From assembly GCA_015680685.1 (NCBI GenBank), contig MNCI01035156.1:355572-419571 (forward strand): a DNA stretch of 64,000 nt. Direction: 5' to 3'. This document shows positions 21,399 through 32,499 of this stretch, piece after piece; the stretch's first letter is position 1, and the number at the start of each line of letters is the position of its first letter. The translations under genes were made by a program, and so were the position numbers. The DNA is from Gnetum montanum (Eukaryota; Streptophyta; Gnetopsida; Gnetales; Gnetaceae). Under the pieces are notes generated by a model that searched no databases, was not told the origin of the DNA, and was given only the letters and a program-made list of their open reading frames with translations.

Positions 21399-22239
21399 TG
21401 ATGAGCAATGAGGTACCCTTACACCCAACCATATGAATATGAGCATTCACACGCAATCCAGTCAAATTCTAAGGACTAAGTGATTATGCACCTTCACAGA
21501 ACAAGGATGGGTTATGCAATCATTGTCTTCCCAAGCTTACTCATAAGGCACAATTGTATGGTTAAGTAAACTTGAGGTATATGATTTTTATGGTTTTTTA
21601 TGTTTTATGTTCCTGGTGCTTAAAATGGAGAAATAAAAGAAGTGAGTAACTAATTTAATTTAACTACTCAACTATGCTCTAACTAGTCCTAACACCAACA
21701 TTTGTTCCCACTTGCCGTAGACATCCTGAATAATACTATTAGGACTACCAAATGCTAGTCGTTGCTGGGTTACCAAGTGTTTCATGTATGCTCGAAGTGG
21801 TCATACTGAGTGTGCTTACTTGTTGAAAATTAATAATTCTATAAAAATAACCAATTAACTAATGAAAGCATTAAATAACTATAAATAACATTAAATGCAA
21901 TAAATAAGGTATTCTGAATGTTGCAAGGTTTATCACAAAATTCATCTTTATTTTTGGACACAAGGTGTGCTCAGGTACATAATGCACAAATAAAGATCCG
22001 TTTACTTTATGACTCCTACTGTGGATACTTAGAAATAATTCTAACTCTAGAAAGGAAAAACTCCAAGAGTTTGGGTAAGGGACTAGGAAACTAATTGCCA
22101 AACCAAGCACCTCAGTCTCTTATTTATAGGCAATGAGACAAGTTTTGACATCAGGTGTTTGATATCACTTGGCGGGCTCCGATATCATAGACCCGATATC
22201 GCAGATCTGATATCATGATCCCAATATCATGACTCATCA
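21399..22239 (-). repeat. 3' LTR of element C, 841 bp
   Basis: It starts TGATGAGC and ends ACTCATCA on the plus strand and aligns throughout with 29914-30739. TATA box (minus CCTATAAATA) at 22121-22130. GATATC-type short repeats lie at about 22150-22235. Confidence 0.9.
22121..22130 (-). promoter_or_regulatory. TATA box in 3' LTR of C
   Basis: The minus strand reads CCTATAAATA, matching 30641-30650 in the other LTR. Confidence 0.5.
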
Positions 22240-22252
22240 TACCCCCACAACT
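22240..22252 (-). other. Polypurine tract of C
   Basis: On the minus strand AGTTGTGGGGGTA abuts the 3' LTR, equivalent to the PPT of B. Confidence 0.7.
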
Positions 22253-23950
22253 GAATGAAAACTTGTCCTTGAGTTCCTTACAAAATAATGGGAAGGTATG
22301 GGATTATTGAATGAACGAAAATCTGATAGTGACATGGAATGATAGACTGAATGGATTGACAAACATATTACAGCATTGGTGTTCATAACCATTGTGGTGA
22401 ACACTGTACATAGATGACATCCAAACCCTCATTTGACAACTTGAAGAGAGAGAGCAGAGGAAGGAAAATGAGGCACGTTGCTATTGATGTCAAAATTATG
22501 CACACTGTTGTTCATCCTTGGCCACTAGATTAAGCATGTTCTTTGCATAAACACTCCAGCCTGAGTGCTCCCTTCTATCCTAATCCACTATTCATGTGAT
22601 TACCATCTGCACACACAACACAATCATGAGATAGCAAGGATAGATAAGATATAATGTGATTGATACCTTGCCTCGATATAAAGCACATTAGCTAGGTTGT
22701 GAGTATGGCATATACTAGGTTAGAGGTTTATAACTGGTGACTACCCAAGGTGTAGGGGTGAGATAAGTAATGGAATGGAAAAATTTGTGACAGGGCCCCC
22801 ATGACTAAGAGTGAACCTTCAATAGAAATAGGGTGGAAAACTTAAAGAACAAGAAAGATGAGAGAAATAACAACTGGGAAGCCAATAAAACAAAAACAAA
22901 AATGGATGTCATTGATGGGGTGAAATGAGAAATAGTTGATTGCAAGAAATGTTTACAGGAAAGAGCTTAACAATTACACCAAAAAGGAATGCTAGTGGGT
23001 CCTCCCCAAAGCAGGCTCATGCCTGTTATGCCCTGACAAACCCACAAACCAAAGAGTCTGTAGGCTCTGCAAATGACATATGGAAACAATGGTTAAGAAC
23101 TCACCCATAAGAGTTTACCAAAGAATAAGAGTGTGTCAACCAAGATATAGACTAATCATAAAACTGGCAATGAGGTGGAATATGAAAAGCAATATGGAAA
23201 GAGAGGAGAGAATGGAATGGAATCCCAAAATCAAGGTAATGTAAAGTCCCTTATGTAGTATGTGATTAAGGTGACTTAATAAAATTCAGCCAAAATCCAG
23301 ATTAAAACTAACCACATTTAGTGACCTCGCATCAACACACTTAACCAATCCATCCTCCTAAGGCAACGAGAATGCTTCCACAAAGCAACCACCATTTCAA
23401 AAGAAGAAGAATAGAGAAATAGGAAGTGAGGAAGGGCTATAGTTAGAGGAAACGTTCAGGCATTGGTAACATGTCTTTCTAGTGCCATAACTAGTGCTTT
23501 ATAGCCCATGGTTCTTTATTATGTCTAAGGGATGTGCTTTGAATTTTCACCAAATTTTTATTATATATATGAGTGAGAATCACACCATGTAAAGAATTAT
23601 TTGATTTAGTTAACTTCCTAATATTGGTCAATAGTGGAATGGTGGAAGACCTACGAAAAACATCCAAGTACCCAAGAGAATATCTAGCATAGATGCATCA
23701 AATCCCCTTGATGACAGTACCAATTCATTAATAAGTTTTCTTAGAAAAAGGGACAGTACATTTCCAAAACAAAGGGAGACCATAGGGTTGCATGGATAAA
23801 TGGATGACATGGACTCATTACCTATTTTATCAAAAGAACCATATCTTAGCATCAACATTGAAAGTCACAGGCAAACGCTAGACATTAGCAATCAACACTA
23901 TTATAGTATAATCCACCATCATGAGCACTTATGATATGATGAGTGAGATC
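22253..23950 (-). other. 3' noncoding region of C
   Basis: There is no coding content. The conserved blocks shared with B and F lie at about 22991-23021 (minus GCTTTGGGGAGGACCCACT) and 23470-23600. A second PPT-like AGTCATGGGGG (minus) is at about 22795-22808, matching the internal one of F near 18338. The extra ORF of B is absent. Confidence 0.65.
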
Positions 23951-23959
23951 TATGCTAGA

Positions 23960-24820
23960 TTGAGGGCAAGGTTAAGGTCATATGTTGTAGATAGTGTACA
24001 GAGCTTAGCTTGGATAGAAAGTGTTGGAAGTTCACTATACACTAACTCATAAGGAGAGTATACTATAGGGAGTTTCCATGTGGAGCAGTATGCCCAAAGA
24101 GCATTGTTTAGTTTGGTGCTCTAGTCTTACCTATATTTGCTAATGGTTCATGTTAATATTTTTGTGATCTCCCTATTGGTGACTTCGACTTGACCATTCG
24201 CTTGAGGATGATATGGTGTAGTCAGTTTATGCTCAACTCCTAAGCGTTGCATTAATTTTTGAAAGGTCGCACTGGTAAAATGTGTACTATTATCAGAAAT
24301 AAGTGCATGAGGCACACAAAACTTGTTTACGATTTATTGTTGAACAAATTGTGTAGTGGTAGATGATGTACAGTTAGTAATAACAACTGCTTCTACCCAT
24401 TTTGTAAAGTAGTTAATAGCAACAATGATGTAGGCTTTTCCATTGGACATTTGTGTGATAGGCCCGATAAAATAAATACCCCATATGTTGAAGGATTCTA
24501 AGGGTTGAATCCATTATTGTGGACCCTCCATTCTAGCAATCATTCCCCCATCGCATTGGCAGTGCTCACAAGATTGGATGAAATGATGAGCATCCCGGAA
24601 TAATGTACGCCAATAATATCCTGCAAGCAAGATTTTAAGGTTGATCATATCCTAGCATAATGACCCCCACAAGGGCCCTAATGAGCATCTTGAAGAACAC
24701 GAAATTAATGTACATCAGGAACACACCATCAGACCAAGCCATCAGAACATACCTTATAAAGATGTCCATTGATTTCCATGAAATATTTGGCTTAGTGAAG
24801 AAACTATTGTTTCTTTTTAA
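23960..24820 (-). pseudogene. Integrase of element C
   Basis: On the minus strand, from 24820 down, a Cys-pair end of the zinc module is seen at about 24555-24580 (CEHCQCDGG). The catalytic core then shows FTKWVEAVV (about 24400), ISDNSTHF (about 24300) and QVEVTNREITK, retaining Asp and Glu positions, and ends with ALWAYCSTWKLPI (about 24090). It is collinear with B's integrase. Several stops are present. Confidence 0.75.
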
Positions 24821-24830
24821 CGTCTAGCCC

Positions 24831-25345
24831 TTATGGTGTTTCTTGTGTAAGTAGATAAGTGAGAATGCTACTATACCAATTTGTATCAGTGGGTAGTTGA
24901 TTGTTTATCACACCTACAAAGAGGAGTTCATCAAGGAAATGGTTATAAATTGGATATTTTTCCTTCTTGTTGTCCCATCGTAACTGAGATAAATCATCAG
25001 CAACAACATTCTTGGTGCCTTTGTGATTGATCATCGTAAGATCGAACTCTTGTAAGATCATAAGCCATTGTATTATGTGAGGGCTCAACATTGGTTTATT
25101 CATTAGGAACCTTATTGCACTATGGTCTGTGTATACAAATACCTTATAGCCTAATACATAGTGCCTAAATTTTTCTAGTGCAAACACTACAATCATTAAC
25201 TCTTTTTTTATTGTGGTGTAGTTGAGTTGTGCACCAACAATACTTTGACTTGCACAGTGAATGTAATAGGGACACTTTTATTCATCTAACTATGTAAGTA
25301 CAGCTCCTAAAGCAAAATTGAATGCATCAGTCATTATATGGAATG
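24831..25345 (-). pseudogene. RNase H of element C
   Basis: Minus strand. FHIMTDAFNFALGAVL (about 25345-25300) holds the first catalytic Asp, KKELMIVVFALEKF the Glu, and VFVYTDHSAIRFLMN (about 25140-25100) the next Asp; the domain closes with NVVADDLSQL (about 25000). The last 365 bases are an open frame. RNase H removes the RNA template during cDNA synthesis. All recognised catalytic positions are intact, but a stop lies in the first part. Confidence 0.8.
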
Positions 25346-25479
25346 GTCTGGACTAGTTAGGAGCCTGTAGAATGGGTGTTTCTATGAGCTTCTACTTCAG
25401 GGTTTGGAAGGCTAGCTCACATCCCTTGGTCCATTTAAAGGGTTCTTCCTTCTTTGTTAATTCTACCAATGGTTTTGCA

Positions 25480-26600
25480 ATCTTCAAAAAGTTCTCGATG
25501 AAGCATCCATAATAGCCAATATGTCCAAGGAATGATCAGATATCTTTTACAGTCTTAGGTTGACGAGTGATTCCTTGGATGACTTTAATCTTTTTGGGGT
25601 CTACCTTTATCCCTATTTTTAAAATCTTATGTCCTAATACAATGTCCTCTTGGATCATTAAATGGCTTTTCTACCAATTGAGCCTTAGGTTGGTTTCTAC
25701 ACATCATTTTAGTAGTTTCTCTAATTGGTCCAATGCTTGTTCGAAGTCTACTCCATAGGTGGAGAAATCGTCCATAAAGACCTCCACACCATTTCCTATT
25801 TTTTGCTGAAATATGCTTAAAACCAAACATTGAAATGTTGTCGGGGCATTGCACAAGCCAAACGACATCTGCCTATATGGAAATATCCCCCAAGGACTTG
25901 TGAATGTAGTCTTGGCCTGGTCTTCTGGTGCTATTTGAATTTGATTGTATCCACTATAACCAACCAAAAAACTATAGTAGCAATGCCCTGGAATGGTATC
26001 TAAGACTTGGTTAATGAATGGCAATGGGAAATGGTCTTTAAATGTTGTCATGTTTAGTAGCCTAAAGTCTATACACACCCTCCATTTACCTTCCTTTTTA
26101 GGCACAATGACTAATGGGTTAACCCATTCACTATTAGCAATGGGGTAGATAAATCTAGCTTTTAGAAGTTATTCAATTTCTTCTTTAACCACTTGCTTAA
26201 GCTTTGGGTTCAATCACCTTTGCGATTGTCATCGAGGCTTCATGGAGGGGTTAATGTAAATTCTATGTTGGCATATCCTAGGATCTATTCCAGTTAAGTC
26301 AGGATATGACCAAGCAAAGGCTTTCAACCAATTGTTTACTATTTCCAATAGTCTTTATTTTTGTTGAGGAGTGAGCTTAGTGTTAATGATTATCAATTTT
26401 CCATTCTTGAGAAATGTGTACTCTATATAGATTGGAAATGGTTTTAACTCAAGGGGCTCTTGCTTAAACTTGGTAGGGATTTCGAACTTCCCCCAGTTGA
26501 TATTTTTGATGTTAGTACTTGGAAGTTGGTGGTGGACTTGCTCTAATGCATCGATGCTATAGATATAGGTGTAATTCAAGCTCTCAGTTGGTTCCATGAA
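25480..26600 (-). pseudogene. Reverse transcriptase of element C
   Basis: Minus strand. The linker (LPSTNIKNINWGKFEIP) runs from 26597. The core at 26105-25704 is open: MPKKEGKWRVCIDFRLLN, KDHFPLPFINQVL, YSGYNQIQIAPEDQAKT, MSFGLCNAPTTFQC and VFMDDFSTYG with both catalytic Asp residues (about 25770). KDHFPLPF, IAPEDQ and FGLCNAP are typical of the Athila lineage. Stops lie before and after the core. Confidence 0.85.
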
Positions 26601-26649
26601 TATAGTTGAATTTCTATCTTGGTCAGTTGTCAGCCACTAGGTGCCTTCC

Positions 26650-27250
26650 TATCTTGTGGCTACTACATATAGGAATCTTTGTATGTTAGTTATTTGTGCA
26701 TACTGGTTGCATGCAAGAAATTTTAAACATTGTACAAACCAGGACTTCTGCATGCAGTTACACACTGTGTCACTGTATGTGATGCATGGAACTTTCTTCT
26801 TCTTGATCTTTCCAAACACATTTTCTTTTGATATTTGTAGGGAAAGATCACGTACTCCTAGGTGCACATCAATTGTGCTTAGCCATGCTCTTCCTATAAT
26901 GATTGGGAAATCCCCCTTACAGTTTTTAACTTGAATCACTAGGAAATTAGCTGGATATGACCACCAACACACAGTGGTGATAATGTCCTCCACTAGTCCT
27001 AATGGAACAGTGATGGACTAGTCAGCCAACTCTAAATGAATGTTACTCTTTTTTAGTGGTGGCTAGTTCCAGGCTTTATATAATTCTTGAGAGATTAAGT
27101 TAACACTAGAACCTGAATCCAAAAGATCTTTACAGGGCTCATTTCCAATGATTTGTAAATAAATAAGAGGACTTCTAGGATTAGAGAAATTCCTAGGAAG
27201 ATGGTCAGCTTTAATCCAATTAGTGATGGCATGAGTCAACATAACCATGT
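26650..27250 (-). pseudogene. Protease of element C
   Basis: Minus strand. The active site reads CKDLLDSGSSVNLISQELY (about 27135-27080) with an intact Asp-Ser-Gly. It is preceded by PLIYLQIIGNEP and followed, in a second open segment (26993-26649), by FPIIIGRAWLSTIDVHLGV, the conserved post-protease block. A stop at about 27062 and others separate the parts. This is the aspartic protease that matures the polyprotein. Confidence 0.8.
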
Positions 27251-27289
27251 GTGTTAGATGTGATTTTTGATTCGAAGGAAGCTTTGAAG

Positions 27290-29777
27290 ATTAAAATGGT
27301 GGTTAGGCGTTTGGAGAATCAACCACTTGTGGTTGTAAGGACATAGTTGGACTATTGGTTCTAAAGAAATATCTCTTCTTTGTGTGGTTGTTTGAATCAA
27401 TACTAGGTTGAGGATTGATAGCCCTTGTAGCATTATGTTGCTGTGGTTGGGAAAAGAACTCACCCTACATAGTTGGAGCAGGTGGTAATGGAGCTAAGGG
27501 AGGAAGAGATGTAGTTGGATGAGAAAGGTAGTACATTTGTAAAACATCACCCCTAGGAGAAGGAGTTCTATAGTAGCCATGGGTCTGGTAGTGAGGTTGA
27601 GGAGCGATGTGACTTGTAGAGTCATGTGGAGAGATCGGCTGCTGCACATAGTATCCATACAGGTTAAGTTGACAGTAAGGGTACTATTGACGTGGTAGCA
27701 ACATTCCCCATGATTGTGGATGTTGCCAATATTGATACTATTCAGTCGGTTGTGGTGGATTTCCACTAGGATAATATGTCAAGGGTTAGTGAAACTGCCT
27801 TGGGTTACCTTGAGGATAAGGTAACCTTTGGGGTGTTTGTCGTTTGTTTAATTGTGGGTTTAGTGCATACACCCTAGACTCTTGTAGATGTGACACTACT
27901 AGGCAACATCCTTTAGGATGGTCATATCGGCATATCTTACATCTGGCATCCTTGTCTATGTCTGCATCCACAACCTCTTCAATGACGGCAACTTTGCCTT
28001 TACCCTTGTTATGTTCATACTCAACTTCTTTCTTTTTCCTTCTTTCTCGATCACTACTTTCCTCTCTAGACTCCTCTACTATTTTTAGAATGGTTTGAAA
28101 TTTATCATCTAGGGAGTTCCACATTTGATCTACCTTTGTCGATACTTTTGATGTAAATTTTTGAATGGGCAAATTTTTCCTATTCACCATCTCTTCAAGT
28201 GGTGAATCTTCTTCATCCTCACAAAATCTAACTTCCTTCTTTCAGAGGGAAGGATCTATGTTGTATTCCTCTGCAATTTCTCTTTTCCTTAACTCACCTT
28301 CCTCCTTGGAAACTTGCTCCAACAATCTTTGTACTTGATGGGCTCTTAGCTCAAATAGTCTTCCTTGGGCATAAGTCCCAAGGGTTCTTCGTGTTTCATA
28401 CCTAAGCCCATCTATGAGATGGTGTATTTGTTCCCTTTGTGAGTAACCATGGCCAAGGCAATGATGTAATAATTCATAATATTAGCCCATGGAAGCATCT
28501 AAGGGTTCATGTCCTCCTTGTTTCCATCCTTGGATTTGCCTATGTAGGTTGGGCACTCAAGAGTAAGTTTGATACTTATCATTGAATAGTTCTAGCATGG
28601 TACTCCATCGTCGAATGGATTCTGATTCTAAGGACTGGTACCAACATTTTGCTTCCTTGATCAGTGTTTGTGGAAACAACTTGAGTTTTTCCCACTCGTT
28701 TTCTATATTTTGTAAGGCACATGCATCATGAAATGCTTGTAGATGGTTTTGAGGATCAGCATTGTATCCCCCTTCAAATTGTGGGATGTTGTTCATGTCT
28801 AGTCTTTTGATCCTACTATCCTTCTTGTGCCTTGCTGGAATCCTAACAACCTCTGTTATGTCTAACATACTTCGGGTGGTGAGTAGGGGTTCATCGTGAT
28901 CATATTGTCTATGGCGTCTATGATGCCTATGCTATTCCCTACTCTCCCTTCTTTCGTGATGTGTTTCTCTGGAATGCCCTCATCCCCTTTCTTGACTATT
29001 TTGTCTATGATCTCTATTTTTCCTACCATTATCCTCATGGTCTTGTCCTTTGCGATTGCATTCAAATCTTGAAGGAGAGGGGGAAGGAGATGATGAAGGT
29101 GAAGAGGAAGGAGGATTGGCAAAATGACAATGCCTACTATCCTCTCTTCGGTGGTCGCAACCTCGGTCATGGTAACGATCAGAATGTCCATCTTTATAAT
29201 GCATTCATGTTCCTTTTTCAGACCCTTTGTGTTCATTGGTATCAGAACTTGGGTTATGGATAGTTGAGTGAAGATTGTAATACACAACCCCTTGACCAAA
29301 GTCAATAGGAGGAACATCATTTTGTGGAAAACCTCCTGAGGCAGGTTCACCACCATTATTATCACTTAGGACATATGGGACATCTTGAGACCACTTCCCC
29401 TTCATGGATTTGTAATGTCTCTCTTGTTGTAGGTTCCTTTGGCATTGTGCCTTTGTGGGTTGATAATCCCTCAAATCTTGTTCAAGCACAATGTATTCTG
29501 ATTGTAAGTGATGCATACCAAGTCATGTGAGAGCACGAAGAAGCATGCTTGGGATTGAGTGATTGGGAGGTAACACTATGTTACCCTCTAAATCATGCCA
29601 TTGCAACTATTCATCCTGGTGGAGGATAAAGGTAAAATCTGGTACATACTTATCGGGATGAGTGTATACCAAGAAAAACTATTGGGGCACTAGCAGATCA
29701 TCATGTGTACTATGCCCCCGATTATGCATTGTGTCTAACCTAGGTAGTGAAGCATTCTCATAAGAAGAAGAAGACAT
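27290..29777 (-). pseudogene. gag of element C
   Basis: The start is the ATG at 29777 (MSSSSYENASL), aligned with A's start. The N-terminal part has RDYQPTKAQ (about 29470). A Ser/Pro/Arg-rich stretch follows near 29050-29200. The capsid core is an open segment at 28868-28557 with RLDMNNIPQFEGGYNADPQN and AFHDACALQNIENEWEKLKL. A basic/acidic segment and variant zinc knuckle CKICRYDHPKGCCLVVSH lie at 28190-27786, then a Gln/Pro-rich tail. Frameshifts and stops separate these blocks. Confidence 0.8.
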
Positions 29778-29894
29778 GATTAATTATTCAGTGTGCGATA
29801 CTCTTTTTTTGATGATTGTAGGGTCACTAACCCTAAGGGTTCGTTCCAAAAATGGGAAGATTCCTAAGTTCTAATTAGCACACAAACAACAAAG

Positions 29895-29912
29895 TCCCTA
29901 ACAATGGTGCCA
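29895..29912 (-). other. Decayed tRNA-Asp primer-binding site of C
   Basis: The plus strand reads TCCCTAACAATGGTGCCA against TCCCCGGCAACGGCGCCA in A: 13 of 18 match, and all five changes are C-to-T or G-to-A. One spacer base precedes the LTR at 29914. Confidence 0.85.
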
Positions 29913-29913
29913 A

Positions 29914-30739
29914 TGATGAGTGACGAGGTACCGCTACATCCAACTATATGAATACGAGTGTTCACGCACGTTTCAGTCAAATTCCAAGGACTAAGTGCTT
30001 ATGTTCCTTCACAAAACAAGGATGGGTTATGCGATTGTTGTCTTCCCAAGCTTACTCATAAGGCACAATTGTATGGTTAAGTAAACTTGAGGTATATGAT
30101 TTTTATAGTTTTTTATGTTTTATGTTCCTGGTGCTTAAAATGGAGAAATAAAAGAATTGAGTAACTAATTTAATTTAACTAATCAACTATGCTCTAACTA
30201 GTCCTAACACCAGCATCTGTTCCCACTTTCCGTACACATCCTAAACTAGTGTAACACTTCTGGGATTACGAAACGCTAGTCATTACTGGGTTACCAAGTG
30301 TTCCACGTATGCTCGAAGTGGTCGTACTGAGTGTGCTTACTTGTTGAAAATTAATTATTCTATAAAACAACCAATCAACTAATGAAAGAATTAAATAACT
30401 ATAAATAACATTAAATGCAATAAATAAGCTATTCTGAATGTTGCAAGGTTTATCACAATGTTCGTCTTTATTTCTGGACACAAGGTATGCTCAGGTACAC
30501 AATGCTCGAATAAAGATTCGTTCACTTTATGACTCCTACTATGGACACTCAGAAATAATTCTAACTCTGGAAAGGAAAAACTACAAGAGTTTGGGTAAGG
30601 GACTAGGAAACTAACTATGAAACCAAGCACCCCAGTCTCTTATTTATAGGCAACGAGACAAGTTCTAACATTGGGTGTCTGATATTGCAGACCCGATATC
30701 GTGGATCCAATATCGCAGTCCTGATATCGCGACTCATCA
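29914..30739 (-). repeat. 5' LTR of element C, 826 bp
   Basis: Bounded by TGATGAGT and ACTCATCA. It aligns with 21399-22239; by eye roughly nine in ten bases agree. TATA box at 30641-30650 (minus). GATATC-type repeats at about 30685-30735. Confidence 0.9.
30641..30650 (-). promoter_or_regulatory. TATA box in 5' LTR of C
   Basis: Minus strand CCTATAAATA. This is the copy that would have driven the element. Confidence 0.6.
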
Positions 30740-30744
30740 CCATC
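30740..30744 (+). other. Target-site duplication of C, right copy
   Basis: CCATC, identical to 21394-21398. Confidence 0.9.
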
Positions 30745-30820
30745 CATGCAATTTGATGAGATCATGCATGAATGCTTGTGATTTGTATGCTTGGGTGTAT
30801 GGGGCATCCATTGCTCACCA
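30745..30820 (+). repeat. 3' LTR of F, right piece
   Basis: This 76-bp remainder of F's 3' LTR matches the end of the 5' LTR (compare GATCAT.TGTGAACACTTGTGATT at about 15450) and ends CTCACCA. CCTAG follows at 30821-30825, the right target-site copy of F. Confidence 0.85.
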
Positions 30821-31082
30821 CCTAGCAAGCATTTTTTTATAAAACTATTGTAACTTTTGAAGAACTATAATTTCTATAGGTAGCATATCTACTTCTGCAA
30901 ATAAAATATCATATAGAGTTTAAGCCTTTACCTAAAGTTCCTATAACAAAATTTATTCTAAACACATTTCAAACGTTTCCATTGCCCTTTAGGTAACTTG
31001 GCTTCCTAAGTTTTACAACTGTATAGCCATCTAGAAACTTTGGTAGAACTCAAATAGAGCTTTATAACTTAGCAATATCTAC

Positions 31083-31142
31083 TGGAATCGAACCCATAAA
31101 TTGGAGATTCCAAATCAATATTCTTTCTACTATGTTAACACT
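31083..31142 (-). repeat. SINE-like tRNA-related head (1)
   Basis: The minus strand begins TGTTAACATAGTAGAAAG, similar to a pol III A box, and 40 bases on has GGGTTCGATTCC, a near-perfect B box. Acceptor-stem pairing is not evident, so this is a tRNA-derived promoter remnant rather than a tRNA gene. Confidence 0.4.
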
Positions 31143-31383
31143 TCCTTGTTATTTTAGAGAATCTAAGCTTTAAATGAGTTGGCTAATAAAGTGTCATCAC
31201 TCATAGGCTTGATGCTAATTCTACCAAGAAGGTTTTGAGAACACCCATAGATGAGCAAAAGGCTAGCCCCTTTTCAAGTGTCTACACCCAAGCTTTACAA
31301 CTTGAGAAATGAGCATCTTACCATCATTCAAGTGGCTAATACCACTACCTAGTGGGTTTCATATTCTTCACTATGCTAGTGAG

Positions 31384-31437
31384 AGGTGGCTTAAGTAATT
31401 AGCTAATTGTACTAAGAGCTTCCAGTTTGAGTCACCC
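31384..31437 (+). repeat. SINE-like tRNA-related head (2)
   Basis: GTGGCTTAAGTAATTAG (A-box-like) is followed by TGTACTAAGAGCTTCC and AGTTTGAGTCACCC (B-box-like), spaced as in a tRNA. A T-rich tract ending in seven T follows 30 bases later. Confidence 0.4.
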
Positions 31438-31881
31438 TTGAGCTATCATTATATTCTTGTATAATTTTTTTAATGCATCATCTTGGCTATATTTTTGTAG
31501 GTGTATCTATAGTTAAATTAAAGTTTTGACATCCCCTTCATATTTTTCATTGTTAAACTTATGAGGTATAAGAGACATGCATTTAACTCTCAAATTCAAC
31601 TTTGACGAGACATATATTTTTGTATTTGGAATATTAAGGATTGATTTCCTTTACATAATTTTATTTGACTTTAGTTCATCATTATTCTTATTTCTTTAAT
31701 TATTACAAAGCATCTTACATATTATGAAAAAGTTTGTTCTTTTAATCAAAAGTCAAATGCACATGTATTAGTGAATTGCCTTCTTCACTTATTTTTATGT
31801 AGTAGAGTTTATTCTCTTTTTTAAGGCTATATTTATAATATTTTTATATAAAATTTTAGTTTAAGTCTCATAATATTGAGT

Positions 31882-31947
31882 ATTGGTTGCTAGTTAGATA
31901 GTTATCTCATACAACGTTGTACTCAAAGGTGTTAAGTTCAAAACTCA
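31882..31947 (+). repeat. SINE-like tRNA-related head (3)
   Basis: TTGGTTGCTAGTTAGATAG is followed by TTGTACTCAAAGG and AAGTTCAAAACTC, again in tRNA-like spacing with a diverged B box. Confidence 0.35.
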
Positions 31948-32499
31948 ATATTGACATCCCTTTTCACTACCATGTTGCCAACCTAGGAATGTGTTATTTG
32001 ATGTTATCTATTACTAAAAGATATTCTCATTGCTTTTTCTTTTCCATTGGCATTGTAATTGATGTGAATTTGTGCCATTTCATCATCTCCACTATTGTTA
32101 TCATGTCAATTTAAAATGTTCAACATTTCACTTGCTTGAAGAAAGTCAAAGTCTTAACATCTATCCAATTCATTTAATTTCATCATTATCTTTATTATTA
32201 TCCTATCAACTTAGGGTTTATTATTTAACGTAGAAAAGTTAGGATTAGAAAATTCTTTGCTCTAATTGCCTTATACCCTATGCCATGTTCAACTTCATTC
32301 TATGTTACTTCATATATCACATAATATTTAATCTGAGATATTTACTATTATCTTATCAATATAAAGTCAATTTTCAATAGAAAATTCAAGCATTATCCTT
32401 CCCTTCAATTACCTTATCCCCTACCACATGTTCATGTTTTTGCATCTTATCAACTTAAGAAAAGTCAAGTTGTTAGACACAACATCTATACATATGAAT

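Larger units (their letters stand above)
21399..30739 (-). mobile_element. Element C: full-length Athila-type LTR retrotransposon
   Basis: C is a complete 9.3-kb minus-strand element: 5' LTR 29914-30739, PBS 29895-29912, gag, protease, RT, RNase H, integrase, 3' noncoding region, PPT and 3' LTR 21399-22239. The perfect CCATC duplication shows a clean insertion into the F 3' LTR. The coding region has scattered stops but keeps catalytic motifs in protease, RT and RNase H. It is the best template in the window for reading B and F. Confidence 0.92.
14552..30820 (+). mobile_element. Element F: non-autonomous Athila-type element, interrupted by C
   Basis: F has a 964-bp 5' LTR (14552-15515), a decayed tRNA-Asp PBS, gag, a noncoding 3' region, a PPT and a 3' LTR split by element C. 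Removing C and its 5-bp duplication leaves about 6.9 kb, and the two pieces of the 3' LTR add up to exactly 964 bp, equal to the 5' LTR. The flanks carry the duplication CCTAG (14547-14551 and 30821-30825). No RT, RNase H or integrase lies between gag and the 3' region, so F needed proteins from a relative such as B. Confidence 0.85.

Noticed and set aside
21399-30739. C and F as a single composite element
   Set aside because: Opposite orientation, separate LTR pairs and two different perfect target duplications show two insertions.
31083-31142. A tRNA gene on the minus strand
   Set aside because: The B box is good but no acceptor or anticodon stem pairs, so a SINE-like remnant is more likely.
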